In this document: positions 1-10,022 of the stretch, piece by piece
How the letters are laid out: every line of letters starts with the position of its first letter
How positions within the stretch are numbered: position 1 is the first letter of the stretch
Assembly: GCF_963678975.1 (NCBI RefSeq)
Contig: NC_089285.1
Span: 10,526,694-10,590,693 of the forward strand
Reading direction: 5' to 3'
Source: Dysidea avara
Lineage: Eukaryota; Porifera; Demospongiae; Dictyoceratida; Dysideidae
DNA length: 64,000 nt
The notes under the pieces: generated by a model
What the model saw: only the letters and a program-made list of their open reading frames with translations
Told to the model about the DNA's origin: nothing
The model's database searches: none
Position numbers and translations under genes: made by a program

Positions 1-291
1 TTGTTATTGGACATATATCCCCACCACTGTGTCAACTCTTTACCCAGTGTCTGCATGTTTACATATATTTTGTATTGTTTTGTAATGTAAACAGAATACA
101 GCTTAAACAACCTTTTTTTAACTTATTAATTACTATATATACAGGTTGAAATGATTCCACAATTATATGGCTATAACTATTCTAGTGAACCACTATAGAC
201 CATATGGGATCTAGGGAATTGTCAGTCACAAAAAGTTGCTACAGCTTTGGATTTCATTGTTTACAAGAAAAGTATGGGCAAAAAATATTTA
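1..291. other. AT-rich stretch without a recognised feature
   Basis: No open frame or repeat boundary is visible before the MITE that starts at 292. Confidence 0.4.
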
Positions 292-998
292 CACTGTAAA
301 TTCAAATGGGTACAAATGACCCAAATTTTTGGGTTGCTTTACCTGCAATTCAAATTACTGATTTTTGGCAGCAATGACCTAAGGATGTACTTGTTTATTT
401 TAACTTTGTAACATATAGTCATATTAACCAGATGCCCATAGTCACTTCAACTCTAACCAAGTGCCCGGGTTGAAATAACCTTGTCATCATGGTCATTTTA
501 ACCATCTGTTGGTAAAATCAACTCGTGTCACAAAATATTTGTTTGTTTGTTTACATTAATTAACAAGTTAGTCATCATTAGTAATAACATGCATTAATCT
601 ATCTTTGACACAGATTCAATAATATTGTTACATACTACATCTTAATACTTTAAACATTATAGAGTTTTCAAATTGTATATATAAAACCTATGATCTCCAT
701 GTTCACTTTTGATTGTGGGATGTAACACAAATGTTATAACGACCAGTGTACTGTACATTTAACCATGTAGCTGGTCATCTAAACTTTACTACAGTTGACT
801 TGACCATATATACACACTGAAATTACCAAAATATGTTATTTCATCATCCTAAGTGAACAGTTATTTTGACCTTCCCTAGTTTTTTTGACTGATTTAGTTC
901 CCTATAGTTACAACCACCTTTAGATGGTCATTTTGACCAAATTTCTGTAGTTTAAATTTACTCATGGAGGTTGAATTGACCCATTTGAACTTACTGTG
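292..998. mobile_element. TA-flanked MITE (Tc1/mariner-like), 707 bp
   Basis: The ends are inverted repeats. The left end is CACTGTAAATTCAAATGGGT and the complement of the right end begins CACAGTAAGTTCAAATGGGT. TA lies directly outside both ends (290-291 and 999-1000), the duplication expected of Tc1/mariner transposition. There is no transposase frame. Inside, short phrases built around 'ggtcattttaacca' recur in both orientations. A partial relative (internal segment 675-890) lies at 51014-51230. Confidence 0.7.
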
Positions 999-1129
999 TA
1001 GTGTTCTTTTGCAAAAACTGTCTCTATATATCATCATATGTAGGTGCTAGTAAATTACTATAATGGTACTCCATCTCCCAGTACGATTCCTTAATTCACA
1101 TTTTTGGCAGTTAAAATTTTTCATAGCAT

Positions 1130-1479
1130 AAAGCACAAGTATTTTTTGCCCTCAAAAATGGCATCTTGTTGTGCATACGTGACTTTAGAGTGCCATGCAC
1201 ATCTTAGATCACACTATTTTATGAGAGATTGGGTGTCTTAGACCCCTTGCTGAACATGACAATTTTACAATAAGGACACCTGCAACACTCGATAACAGTC
1301 CCAAAAAGTATCCCCATTAACATGTAACTTGGAAAATCAGAACACCTTGAAAAACAGGACAAATTTGGTTGGTCCCAAGGTGTCCTTAATAACAGGTTTC
1401 ACTGTATAACATAGTCTGCATGCCACAATAGCCATTGCTCATGTGAAATTAGCTGCAGCCTCGTGACATACATAAATTG
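1130..1479. repeat. Left flank of a segmental duplication (partner 39177-40013)
   Basis: This stretch matches the 3' flank of the gene at 40014-40637 in the same order, including a stretch about recurring 'ccttgaaaaacaggacaa' and 'aggtgtccttaata' phrases. In the partner the match is interrupted by a 490-bp insertion (39353-39842). The piece around 1270-1412 also resembles a mariner-type MITE end (ends 'caggtttcactgta'). Confidence 0.65.
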
Positions 1480-1828
1480 CTATTGATGTTGTACATACAC
1501 AGGAACAGTATCACTGTCATCAGATTTTTTCTCATGATCTAGTTTATTAAAGTAGTCTGTTAATGGGTAAACCCAATCACCTCCAGGCTTTGGATTTGTG
1601 TAACATTTTCTCCAATCGATCTGTAATTTATCATTTATGACATACACACACATGTGCATGGATGCTGTGTTATACCATGGAAACTCTTTTCCAGCTTCGA
1701 TAAATTGAGTATTGTCACAGAATTCTTTCACAGTTGTCTGATATTCAGCGGCTTCCTCCATTGAGGTTTTTAAAACTTCAGCTAAGCTATCAGTCTGTAA
1801 ATTCTTGAGTAGTTCAATCCAAGTTAAT
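1480..1828 (-). pseudogene. 3' part of a broken paralogue of the 40014-40637 gene
   Basis: The translation closely matches the C-terminal half of the 207-aa protein at 40014-40637 (shared runs include MHMCVYVINDKL and CYTNPKPGGDWVYP). The reading frame is intact to its stop but is cut off at 1828, where a 435-bp element begins. The rest of the gene lies beyond that element and an 8.1-kb composite transposon, at 2264-2293 and 10404-10647. The protein family is not recognised. The copy cannot make the full protein, so it is called a pseudogene. The partner is intact, which fixes the original structure. Confidence 0.8.
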
Positions 1829-2263
1829 AGACAATATGCATGCTATATTATTCGAAAGAAAAATGATCAATTACAGTAGTGCGGCGACGCTTTCCAAAAA
1901 AAGTTGACGGTGAACGACTACCGAAATTTTGTGAAAATCCCATACATAAGTATGGGTAGCTAATGCGGCTCAGACTATAACTCACCACTAATGCTACAGG
2001 CAGGCTTTCTCTCGCCAGGTGTGTTACCTCCTAGATAGAAGAAATCACCTCTCCGTAAGAAACGCTGATAACTTCGCTAGGACTATAACTCACCACTAAT
2101 GCTACGGGAAACCTTTCGCTCGCCAGTTATACTATCTCCTGGGTAGAAGAAGTCACCGCTCTGTAAGAATCGCTGATACTGCCACGCTATGAATCAATTC
2201 GCACTTAATTCACCGTCAAAAGATCACGTGCTTATTAGAATGTTTTCGGTATGCATATTGTCT
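1829..2263. mobile_element. 435-bp inverted-repeat insertion with an internal 2 x ~112-bp tandem repeat
   Basis: It begins AGACAATATGCAT and ends with the exact complement, ATGCATATTGTCT. Comparison with the uninterrupted paralogue at 40360-40370 shows it sits precisely within the gene, with AT on both sides. Between about 1970 and 2195 a ~112-bp unit (starting near 'gactataactcaccactaatgct') is repeated twice with divergence. No coding capacity is visible. The superfamily is not assigned; the AT/TA-type duplication is minimal. Confidence 0.65.
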
Positions 2264-2293
2264 ATTGCTTCTTTTGCATACCAGCTGTTTCTC
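2264..2293 (-). pseudogene. 30-bp middle fragment of the broken paralogue
   Basis: The sequence matches 40365-40394 in the intact paralogue. It is stranded between the 435-bp insertion and the outer transposon. Its last 8 bp (2286-2293, TGTTTCTC) are the left copy of the target-site duplication of the outer element. Confidence 0.8.
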
Positions 2294-2610
2294 CGAGGGG
2301 TCCGTCACTGGCAGGAATATCGTCGAACATCAGAACTGAAATATGGAATATGGAATATATTCAAATCATATTTCCGTATATGTACGTGTATTTTCGTATA
2401 TTGTTCTTATCACATGATATAAGATTACGTCATTTAATTATCTGCGGCGGGCGTCAATTATATCAAACTTGTTCTCCTCGCTTATTCTCAAGGTTATTCC
2501 ACTGCTTGATGGTTCGTGGAAAGTAGCTGTAGCTCTGTTGGTAAGCAGTTGTTATGGCTGGAGGGGTTATACTTACATTCGTCTTGACCAGCTCAGTTAC
2601 TGATTGAGTC

Positions 2611-2618
2611 TATATAAA
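2611..2618 (+). promoter_or_regulatory. TATA-box-like sequence upstream of the transposase gene
   Basis: TATATAAA lies 370 bp before the first ATG of the transposon gene at 2988. It belongs to the outer element rather than the inner one, so any role in driving the inner gene would be fortuitous. Only the match to the consensus supports it. Confidence 0.25.
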
Positions 2619-2745
2619 ATGGCCCGCTCCATTGCAACATGCCAGCTAACCATCATAGCTCGTACTGCGTAATCCTCAGCGTAATTGTCCCAACTGTGTG
2701 AAAAGCACTTCATTTGATATGAACCCGAGGGGTCAGCAACAAGCT

Positions 2746-2796
2746 GAAAATCTCGTAGGAGCTGCCGAAAATCTGAACGAAAATCTTAAAATCTTC
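2746..2796. repeat. Left subterminal AAAATCT cluster of the inner transposon
   Basis: Four copies of AAAATCT lie within about 50 bp, directly after the left terminal repeat. The same heptamer is clustered next to the right end (10023-10160). Confidence 0.6.
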
Positions 2797-2987
2797 ACCT
2801 ATTTTTTCCGTATTTTATCCGTAAATGTTTGTTTACTATGTATCACGTGATGTTTAATCGTGGTGACATGTGCGGGACCACGTGTTTCACCTCATGCTGA
2901 TCTCGTTATCGAGTTCATTCCGGAGTTCATTCCGGAGTTCATTAGCTATCAACGGGGCTATCAATTTCCCTTAAGATCGGGGTTAAG

Positions 2988-3172
2988 ATGGATATAAATT
3001 CAACATCGTCAAGCTTCCCTTCTGAACACGAGGAGGAGCGTGATATCAGCAGTAAGCCAATTAGCACCTCGATTAGCACCCCAGGACCCACTACTACTCA
3101 GCGTGGAGCTGCAGTCAGTGAAGCCGGGCCGAATGAAGCAACAATCCAATCAGGACTAGTAACTGAACAAAG
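2988..3172 (+). CDS. Transposon gene, exon 1 (N-terminal Ser/Thr-rich region)
   Basis: The first ATG of the frame opens a 61-codon Ser/Thr/Pro-rich segment with no recognised domain. It ends in AAAG|GTGAGT, a textbook 5' splice site, at 3172/3173. The 3' splice site TTGGTTAG at 3464 is followed by codons that continue the same protein: the two leftover bases AG join with A3465, giving a phase-2 intron of 292 bp. A second phase-2 donor (AAA|GTAAGA at 3410) would lengthen this exon to 3409 and shrink the intron to 55 bp. That longer form reads through one TGA at 3174-3176 but is otherwise open for about 77 codons. Confidence 0.65.
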
Positions 3173-3464
3173 GTGAGTACGCATGCCATCACTGAGTCGA
3201 GCATGCCGCTGTCTTGACTGCGAGGTTGCAACTCAATTATCCGCGGAATTATCTGTTTGTAGCTCATCAATTATTCAGTTGAATCCGAGGTTGAATCAAG
3301 TCCTGACTCAAAAATGTACTGCAAGTTCGAATAGAGATCACTTGGAACCCCATGAAGCCCCATGTGAAGCTGAATTAAATTCGGAAGCTAATGAATCTTT
3401 ATCTCAAAAGTAAGAGCACAATAGCTAATTTCAAGCTGTAATAATTACATTTTTTGTTGGTTAG
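3173..3464 (+). other. Intron 1 of the transposon gene (or retained exon part plus a 55-bp intron)
   Basis: It is bounded by GTGAGT and TTAG. The first 237 bp remain open in the exon-1 frame after a single TGA and end at a second good donor of the same phase. This looks like former coding sequence spliced out after the nonsense change, or like alternative splicing. Confidence 0.5.
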
Positions 3465-4497
3465 ACATCAACAAACTAGTAAGCTTTCAACGAACTCCAT
3501 TTCCTCCAAGATTTCTCATCAAAGACCAAGTGACTCGCAAAGTGAAGTACCTGATTATGATACACTTGATGACTCGTCCTCCGACTCGTCAGATGAGGTG
3601 CAGAGAAATAAAATGAATTTAAGAGTGATGAGACTAATGAAACAGAAGCTTCCACCATACATCGTAAACTGTGTTGTGTCAGCAGGGTTTGATGAAATAG
3701 AAGTTCTCTCTTCAATGGATACTAGTGAAAACCCAGGTAATTCTATTGAGAAGATTGAGAAATACATAGAGCGAAAATTTGCTTCCTCTCCAAACCATAA
3801 TCCATATTCTTCTAGTCCATTTGAATTTTCACCTGGGCACAGAATCAGGCTTTGCCATTTTATCAGAGAAGTGAAAACATTATGCCGAAATAAGAGTGAT
3901 GTCAACGTTTACTCAAAAAGAAAAATGGATTCCCAGTTTGCTAAGGTAAACAAGAAAAGGAAAATAACAGAAAAGCAGACTACTTCTGATGACTCAACTG
4001 TTACAGTTCCTACACTTGTTGATGTTTCTAAGCAGGTGAGGCATAATTTATGCACATGGACAAAAAGACAAGAAAAGAGCTACTTGTGGGAAATGCAAGA
4101 AGGTGAACATTATTCACTGCATATTGTACCAAAAGGTTGCCCTGGAGATTTTGAAGTATCTATTAGGTGTCTCAATTGTGGAAATTCCATTTTGCTGCAA
4201 AAAACCTATCAGTCATTTTCCAATTCCAATTTTTACCGGCATGTCGATTCGTGCATGGATAAAAATAAAGACGAAAGCGAGAAAAAGGATAAGAAAAAGT
4301 TCAGTCAAACTTCCTTAGGGGGCTATTTTACAGAGTCTTCAGCTAGCGATGGCAATGGTTCTTCTAGCAGTAGAGTAAGCACACATTCAAGTAATGCTGA
4401 TAATAGCTTAATTGATTTGACAGCTGTAAGTGCCTTGAAAAATAATTATTCTCAAGCTTTAGCCAGCAGTGATCAATCAGAGAACCAGGTTTTTTAG
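3465..4497 (+). CDS. Transposon gene, exon 2, first part: helical domain and C2HC/BED-like zinc finger
   Basis: About 343 codons are open to a TAG at 4495-4497. An acidic Ser-rich stretch is followed by a compact helical region around 'LPPYIVNCVVSAGFDEIEVL' and 'NPGNSIEKIEKYIE', the pattern of small helical domains seen in multicopy transposon proteins. A Lys/Arg-rich segment comes next. Last is a likely zinc finger, CLNCGN followed by H-x3-C about 20 residues later (HVDSC), which suits terminal-repeat binding. The frame changes from this ORF to the transposase ORF within 4473-4494. The joint is a T6 run followed at once by a strong hairpin (see the feature at 4487-4529). Confidence 0.65.
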
Positions 4498-5744
4498 GTA
4501 GCCCCTCTTTCCATACGGAAAGAGGGGCTGAAAAAAAACCACGCCCCCCAGAATGGTCATGGTCTTCTAGAAAGAAAAGGCATCTTGAAGCAGCTGCTTC
4601 TGATCCATCACAATCTCTTATAACAGGTTACTGGAAAATCATGAGTACCATAGAGCAATTAGAGCACAAAAATGACACACTGACTGCATTGCTACAACAG
4701 GTACGATCTTCGGAGACAACTCTTTATGTGAATTCAGCTAACACAATATCATTTTCCAATATCTTACAAGAATTGATAAAGAATGCAGAGCGCAATCATT
4801 ATAAATATCCCACACATCGAAGGCATTCAGAAATTATGAGAAAGATTGCAACTGCACTGTTTCTTTTTGCTGGACCTTTGTCATATGAATTTATTCATCA
4901 AAACATTCCACAGGCATTACCATGTGTTCGAACTATTCAAACTGCCATTTATTCTGAGTACCAAGTTATTGATGAAGGCTTATTTAGATTTGATCAACTG
5001 AAGGAGCACATTGACCGCTACAAAGCACCCCTATTTGTTTCAATAGGTGAAGATGCAACAAGAGTGGTAGGACGAGTGGAATATGACTGCGCAACTGACA
5101 GATGTGTAGGATTTGTGCTACCACTGAATAGTGATGGTTTGCCAGTAATAGATGCTTTTGTGGCAGTGTCATTTCCTGCTATGGAAAACATGTTTCGCAA
5201 AGTTTCAGTGGCAAAATATGCTTATGTCTATATGGCACAACCATTGTGGCAAAATGTGCCACCATTTTGCCTAGTGTGCTTTGGTACTGATAATAAGTTT
5301 TGTGCAGAAGATCTGCTGCCAAGGTGGACATACATCACAAATGAATGTTCCAAGCGTGGCATTACGGTATTAAGCTTTGGGGCTGATGGTGATAGCAGGT
5401 TAATGAAATGTATGAAGATATCCTCCTCGTTTGTACCATCATCTCATTCACTGCCAACCAATAACTTATCTTCAACTATACCCACCGCCTGGGAGAATTG
5501 GTTTCATATTCAGCCAATAAATATAGCATTCGTTCAAGACACTGTCCACCTTGCTGTCAAGTTGAAGAGCCGTTTACTGAAGCCAAATATTGCTTTACGG
5601 ATGGGAGATTATACAGCAACGGGAAGTCACCTACAAGCCTTGACAAGAAAATTCCAGAAAGATCAGCATGGATTGCGATTGAGAGACATTAATCATAAAG
5701 ATAAGCAGAACTTTCAGGCTGTTATAAACATTACAACAGCTTGA
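4473..5744 (+). pseudogene. DDE-type transposase, first part (in-frame TGA at its end)
   Basis: The frame is open from 4473; the first ATG is at 4641, but coding-like sequence (basic, Pro/Trp-rich) precedes it. Counted from that ATG, candidate catalytic acids are E137/D138 in SIGEDATRVVG, D249/D251 in SFGADGDSRL, and the QDTVH motif at 298-302. These look like the spaced acidic motifs of an RNase H-fold transposase. The frame is interrupted by a TGA at 5742-5744 and continues in the same phase at 5745, so the transposase core is split by one nonsense codon. Family membership rests on motif appearance only. The copy is probably inactive unless the stop is suppressed. Confidence 0.7.
4487..4529 (+). 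promoter_or_regulatory. Candidate -1 frameshift site: T6 run and 13-bp hairpin
   Basis: Codons GTT TTT TAG (4489-4497) end the upstream ORF. A tRNA on TTT (4492-4494) can slip back one base onto another TTT, after which reading enters the transposase frame (open from 4473). Four bases after the T run, AGCCCCTCTTTCC (4500-4512) and its exact complement GGAAAGAGGGGCT (4517-4529) form a 13-bp stem with an ATAC loop. A simple one-T deletion in the run explains the same frame change. The hairpin position is what makes programmed slippage worth considering. Confidence 0.4.
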
Positions 5745-7589
5745 CATTTGTTGTCTGAGGTACCACAGAGTGATGCCACAAAATGCTACATTGAGCTTAT
5801 GAGATGTGCCACAAATAGCTTTTTAGATCAGCAGCTGGGCCCACTTGAACGAATCGAAGATCTGTGGTATGTTGTATTTTTTATGAGATATTGGCGAAAG
5901 TGGTTGATATTAAATAAATCATTTACTCTTCGAGATAATTTTATTACATCAAATGCATATATGTGCATCGAGCTGAATGCTCATGCATTGATTGTGTTCC
6001 TGATTACCATTCGAGATCATGTCAATAACAGCAAATGTTTTTTACCTTGGCTTCTTGGATCACAATCCTGTGAAGCTACTTTCAGAGCTGCAAGAAGTAT
6101 GAGTAGCATATTTTCAACGATGATCAATTTCGGTATGCTCGGATTGCTACGAAGGTTACATCGTTTGCATATTCAGTTAGCCCTTCAGGCTAATTCAGAT
6201 AAAGAAATAATCTTCCCAAGAGTGATTAAGCAACAACGTAAAGCTCAAAGGCTCTCTCATAGTCTTGATTTCACCAATGATGAAATAGATAAAGCAATCG
6301 GCAAGGCCAAGGACAAAGCAAAATTAATGGTTGAAAAGCTGGGCATGGCTGAGCTGTTTGAGAAGCATACTTTGTGGGGGTCCGATAAAACTATTGTTGG
6401 AATAGATGGTGGCAAGGAAAATTTTTTGTGCAGTGTTGATGATGATGGTGATGATAGCGATACTGAAAATGACGATGTTAATGACAACAGAGCAGAAGAG
6501 GAGACTGTTGATGACTCTACTAGTGAGGAGTCTATACACATATCAGATGATATAGGAGCATGTATTGAAAGTGGGTGTATTGATAGCACCCTTCAGGAAA
6601 GGCTTGAGCAGAAGAAGAAAAGATTAGCATTTCAGCGCCTGCCTTCTTCAACAATACCAATGTATCAATGTGTTGAAGTACAGAATGACAATCAAAAGAA
6701 ATCTGTGCATGCAGGTCAGAGCAAGTTTAATCCTTTTGTTGAAGTACTGACTCATAATCACAAATCTGTTTTAATTCGAAAAACTACTGCCCTTTGGTTG
6801 CTCCAAGAAGGGGAGCGACTATCCCCTGATAGAATATTCAGAGTTAGAAGTAAGCAACCTTATTCAGAGAGTTTACCTGGAACTAAAATGGTTGAGCCTT
6901 TTGTTATAGGTGATAATGATGTTACCAAAACTCTGGATGTAGTTGTCATAGACCATGAAGGTGAAGATGAAGATAGCAATGTCTCAAATGCGTGGCTCAA
7001 AATCAAAGGAATGTGTCTGTACAATTCTGACAGAAGAATACTTGCAGATGGCAAATGGCTCTATGGAACACAATTAAGTGCAATGCAGTTTTTTCTGAAA
7101 GAGCAGTTTCCGCTAGTCAATGGATTAGAGGACACTGCTTTAGTCTTGAAAAAAAGCAATAAAATTTTACCAGGAAGTGTTCAGGTCTTACATGTGAATG
7201 GCAACCATTGGGTTACGGTTTCCACACTTGACTCCAGTGTTGATGTCACCATTTATGATTCCCTACATTTCACCATCTCTGAGGACACTAAAGCTCAGCT
7301 AGCCAAACTGCTGAAATCACAAAAGAAAACCATCACTGTCAAATTTGCTAGTACAAACAAGCAGGCTGGTACTGATGACTGCGGATTATTTGCAGCTGCT
7401 TACTCCACATCTCTGGTTTATGGGCAGGATCCAAGCTGCTATGTTTATAACCAAGGAGTGATGAGAAAACACCTAATCAAATGCTTTGACGAACGAATGG
7501 TTCAACCCTTTCCAGTTATTAGAGCAAGAAGAGCTGGAAGTTCTATAGTCTCATCAACATCAGTGTTTATTGTTATTGCAGATGTGTAG
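5745..7589 (+). pseudogene. Transposase C-terminal part fused to a Ulp1/SENP-like cysteine protease
   Basis: Continues in frame after the TGA at 5742. Near codon 109 the motif GSQSCEATFRAAR gives a plausible third catalytic acid (E) of the DDE triad. A very acidic linker follows (Asp/Glu-rich, about 6430-6560). The last 200 residues resemble a C48 (Ulp1/SENP) deSUMOylase-type protease: H487 in NGNHWVTV, D504 in IYDSLH, Q539 and C545 in QAGTDDCGLFAAAY, in the correct order and spacing for the His-Asp-Gln-Cys site. Ulp1 modules are known in several eukaryotic transposon groups. The frame ends in a TAG at 7587 just as a PHD finger begins in another frame. Confidence 0.75.
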
Positions 7590-7711
7590 ATGATGGAGCT
7601 CCTATGGTACGCTGTGACAATGAAGAATGTAAAGAGTGGTTTCATTTTAACTGTATCAATACTCAAGTTCAGAAAGGGAAGAAGTGGTACTGTAAGAGTT
7701 GTCAAAATTGA
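7571..7711 (+). pseudogene. PHD zinc finger, out of frame with the protease
   Basis: In the third frame the sequence reads a Cys4-His-Cys3 PHD finger: CRC, then MVRCDNEEC, WFHFNC and WYCKSC, with the conserved Trp before the last Cys pair and a stop at 7709. PHD fingers bind histone tails or unmodified lysines. Here the module is probably the true C-terminus of the transposon protein. It is offset by one base from the protease frame, so either a single-base loss between about 7525 and 7570 or a small intron ending at 'ttattgcag' (7582) links them. No convincing donor was found, so an indel is preferred. Confidence 0.7.
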
Positions 7712-8281
7712 TCGATGGGGTATTTATATAGCTATGTACACTAATTTCTATCAACAAGACTGTATTTTTGAACTATATGCAGAGGCTATGTAGCCTCAAG
7801 TTTTATTAATGATCACATCACTTATTCATTTGTTATTTTATTTAACCTCATGGTCACAGTAATCGGCATAGCCGTTCTTATCGGAGTAGTAATGTTATTA
7901 AAACAGCTATTATGCATTAATGTTAATCCATGCACAAGTTAAAAATTGTGCTGAATAGCTAGCTACAATCACCTCTAGCTCTATACATAGCTCTACTTAG
8001 AGTTAATATTTATACAGTGGCATGCAAATAGCTATAATAATTATACAACTCAATAGCACAGAATAAGCACGAAGATTTAATTATTACTTAAAGAGAGAAT
8101 AAACGTCTTAATGATTAAGACAAAATATACATTACAAGCATACAGGGGCCTAGACACAGGGGTACCATGTGTTGATGGATCAGTACAGGAGCCCTGGCAA
8201 GACTTACATTAACTAAAAGTAAATTAAATTACAATACACCAAAAAAAAAATCTATATCTACTTATACGTAATACTTAAAAT
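7712..8281. other. 3' noncoding part of the inner transposon
   Basis: AT-rich, without an open frame or internal repeat that I can recognise. Confidence 0.4.
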
Positions 8282-8285
8282 TTAC

Positions 8286-8460
8286 CTAAGGTGGTCTAAA
8301 AGATCCCAGCCCGGGGAGGCTCTAGAATTAAAAATTCTGTAAGAACAGGACACAGCAATGCGAGCTGCCTGCTCAAACAAGGATCTTACGGTTTTCTTTG
8401 GCACTTCACAAGCAGTAATAGTCGGCACCAAACCATCGAAGCAGTCTCGGTCTCGCCGGG
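8286..8460 (-). other. Exon-like coding stretch inside the transposon tail
   Basis: On the minus strand one frame reads a coding-like peptide containing DGLVPTITACEVPKKTV, FEQAARIAVSC and SRASPGWDLLDHL, with higher GC and CpG content than its surroundings. It ends at TTAG|GTAAAT, a good donor at 8286/8285, and a stop follows at once if unspliced. A second minus-strand frame starts at an ATG in good context (AAGCCATGG near 8486) and overlaps it. I do not recognise the protein. It could be a captured host exon or a piece of another element nested in the transposon. The 5' limit is uncertain. Confidence 0.4.
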
Positions 8461-8629
8461 TCCGCGGACACAGTCGCGGTCCTCCATGGCTTTTCTCGCG
8501 GCTTTGGATGTATATAGCTACAGTAGATAGTTAATGATCATTCCAAGCATCATAGTTCACTAGCTGGCTTTGTAGTTAGCGTCGGTGAGCTACAACCAGC
8601 TGTACAGCTCAGCTTCAGTTTTCATCATA

Positions 8630-9873
8630 AGGCCACTCCAAGTCATACCTTAGTTTCTGGTCACTCCCTAGCCAACAAAAGGATGCGGGCGGGCGGATGA
8701 TCAGGACTTCAGGACTATTATAGACTCTTACATATACACCAGTAATACTGTAATGTTATTAATTTTGCTCAATTTACCCATTTCATATTGAGTTTACAAC
8801 CAAGCTTAACCAACATTCTTATAGCATAAGTATAGTTAATTATGCTTCTGCAAAGTGCACCAGGAAGATTGTTGATGGCTAGCTACACTGCTGAGCACAA
8901 CAATGTGTAGCTAACACTAAGGAAAGGTCTGCTCATGTAGCTACTTTTGCTTTACAAATGAAATGTTTCATTAGCTATGTCAGGAAATTATTATTTATTA
9001 GCTAACTAATAATAATCCAAAACTATATTAACACACCAGAAACTCTTTCAAATGTGAAGTCTTAGTCAACTATATATGCATGTGTTTCCAGCCTTCTATA
9101 CAGTAAACCTTCAGTAAAGTAGCTGTCAAAGTTTTGAGTTGAGTTGTTGAGTGCTCCAGGCTAGTGTTTTTCAGTGATCATGTGGGAAAGCTAAGTTAAT
9201 GTTTTAACTAAGGGATGCCATGCACTTGTTAATTTAGGACCATACTTGCAATTATTTAATCATGGAAAAGTTGAAGTTTGAGCTCACCAAATGTTACCAG
9301 ATTTCTAGTCAGTATATCAGTGATCAGTGATAAGGAAGTCCAAGTTTAGATCCACTAGAAGAGTTACTAGATTAATCATTAGAGGACCACATCTGAATTG
9401 TTAGGAAAGTTTAAGCTATAGTATATCTGATCATTAGGCTACACTGTTAAAAATGAAGTGCTATGATAGCACCTAAAAATGCTATGGTAGCACCAAAAGT
9501 GCTAAATTTTGACTGCTCCGGTCAAAAAATAGCACCTAGAGGTGCTACCATAGCACTTCATTTTTAACAGTGTAGTGATCAATGCTACATACATATTGTA
9601 CTGAAGTTACTTACTGGCAACAGAAGCATTACTAATAGCTATATAGCTAATCAAGGAGAAGTCAAAAACGTTATAGTAGTATCTAGTATTAAAGTTAAGG
9701 GTAGTGTGACTGCTCTATTAGAGTATCTCGATCTTTTGCAGTGTTTAAAAATCACTGTCCTTGGTCACGTACACTTAAACGCCTGTAATATTAATAATAG
9801 TCCTCATAAACTGGGGTTCCAGTTTTCCATGCGGGCGGGTGACCAGAAACTAAGGTTTGACTTGGTGTGGCCT
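8630..9873. mobile_element. Terminal-inverted-repeat element (GGCCACTCCAAGTCA... family), 1.24 kb
   Basis: The left end (GGCCACTCCAAGTCATACC, then 'ttagtttctggtcac') is repeated inverted at 9820-9873, with 'gcgggcggg' close to both ends. It carries no gene, a copy of the CTCTAATAGAGCAGTCA-type motif (near 9710-9730) and a nested MITE (9442-9572). A related copy is at 20754-21139 and a more distant one at 47302-47585. No clear target duplication was found. Confidence 0.6.
9442..9572. mobile_element. 131-bp palindromic MITE, TA target
   Basis: The ends CACTGTTAAAAATGAAGTGC and their complement are near-perfect over about 35 bp, flanked by TA on each side (9440-9441, 9573-9574). The inside repeats 'gctatggtagcacc' in both orientations, so nearly the whole element can fold. 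It is nested in 8630-9873. Confidence 0.8.
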
Positions 9874-10022
9874 AACCGTTGATCACTAGGCTGAGTATAC
9901 TGAATAGCTTCTCTCGCCTCCTGGACCTCGCCCTGTGACATTAAACAAATATTTAACAATATTGAACGAGATCTTACATACAAGGAGACTTACTGAACAT
10001 CGCCTCACGCTGAAACAACGAA

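Noticed and set aside
3476-3905. Minus-strand frames across the transposon gene (also at 6257-6589 and 6860-7054)
   Set aside because: They are shadows of the plus-strand coding sequence and have no recognisable motifs.
4487-4626. Intron linking the first ORF to the transposase (donor CAG|GTTTTT, acceptor ATAACAG)
   Set aside because: Splicing there would enter a frame that stops within a few codons, while sequence inside the supposed intron is open and coding-like in the transposase frame.
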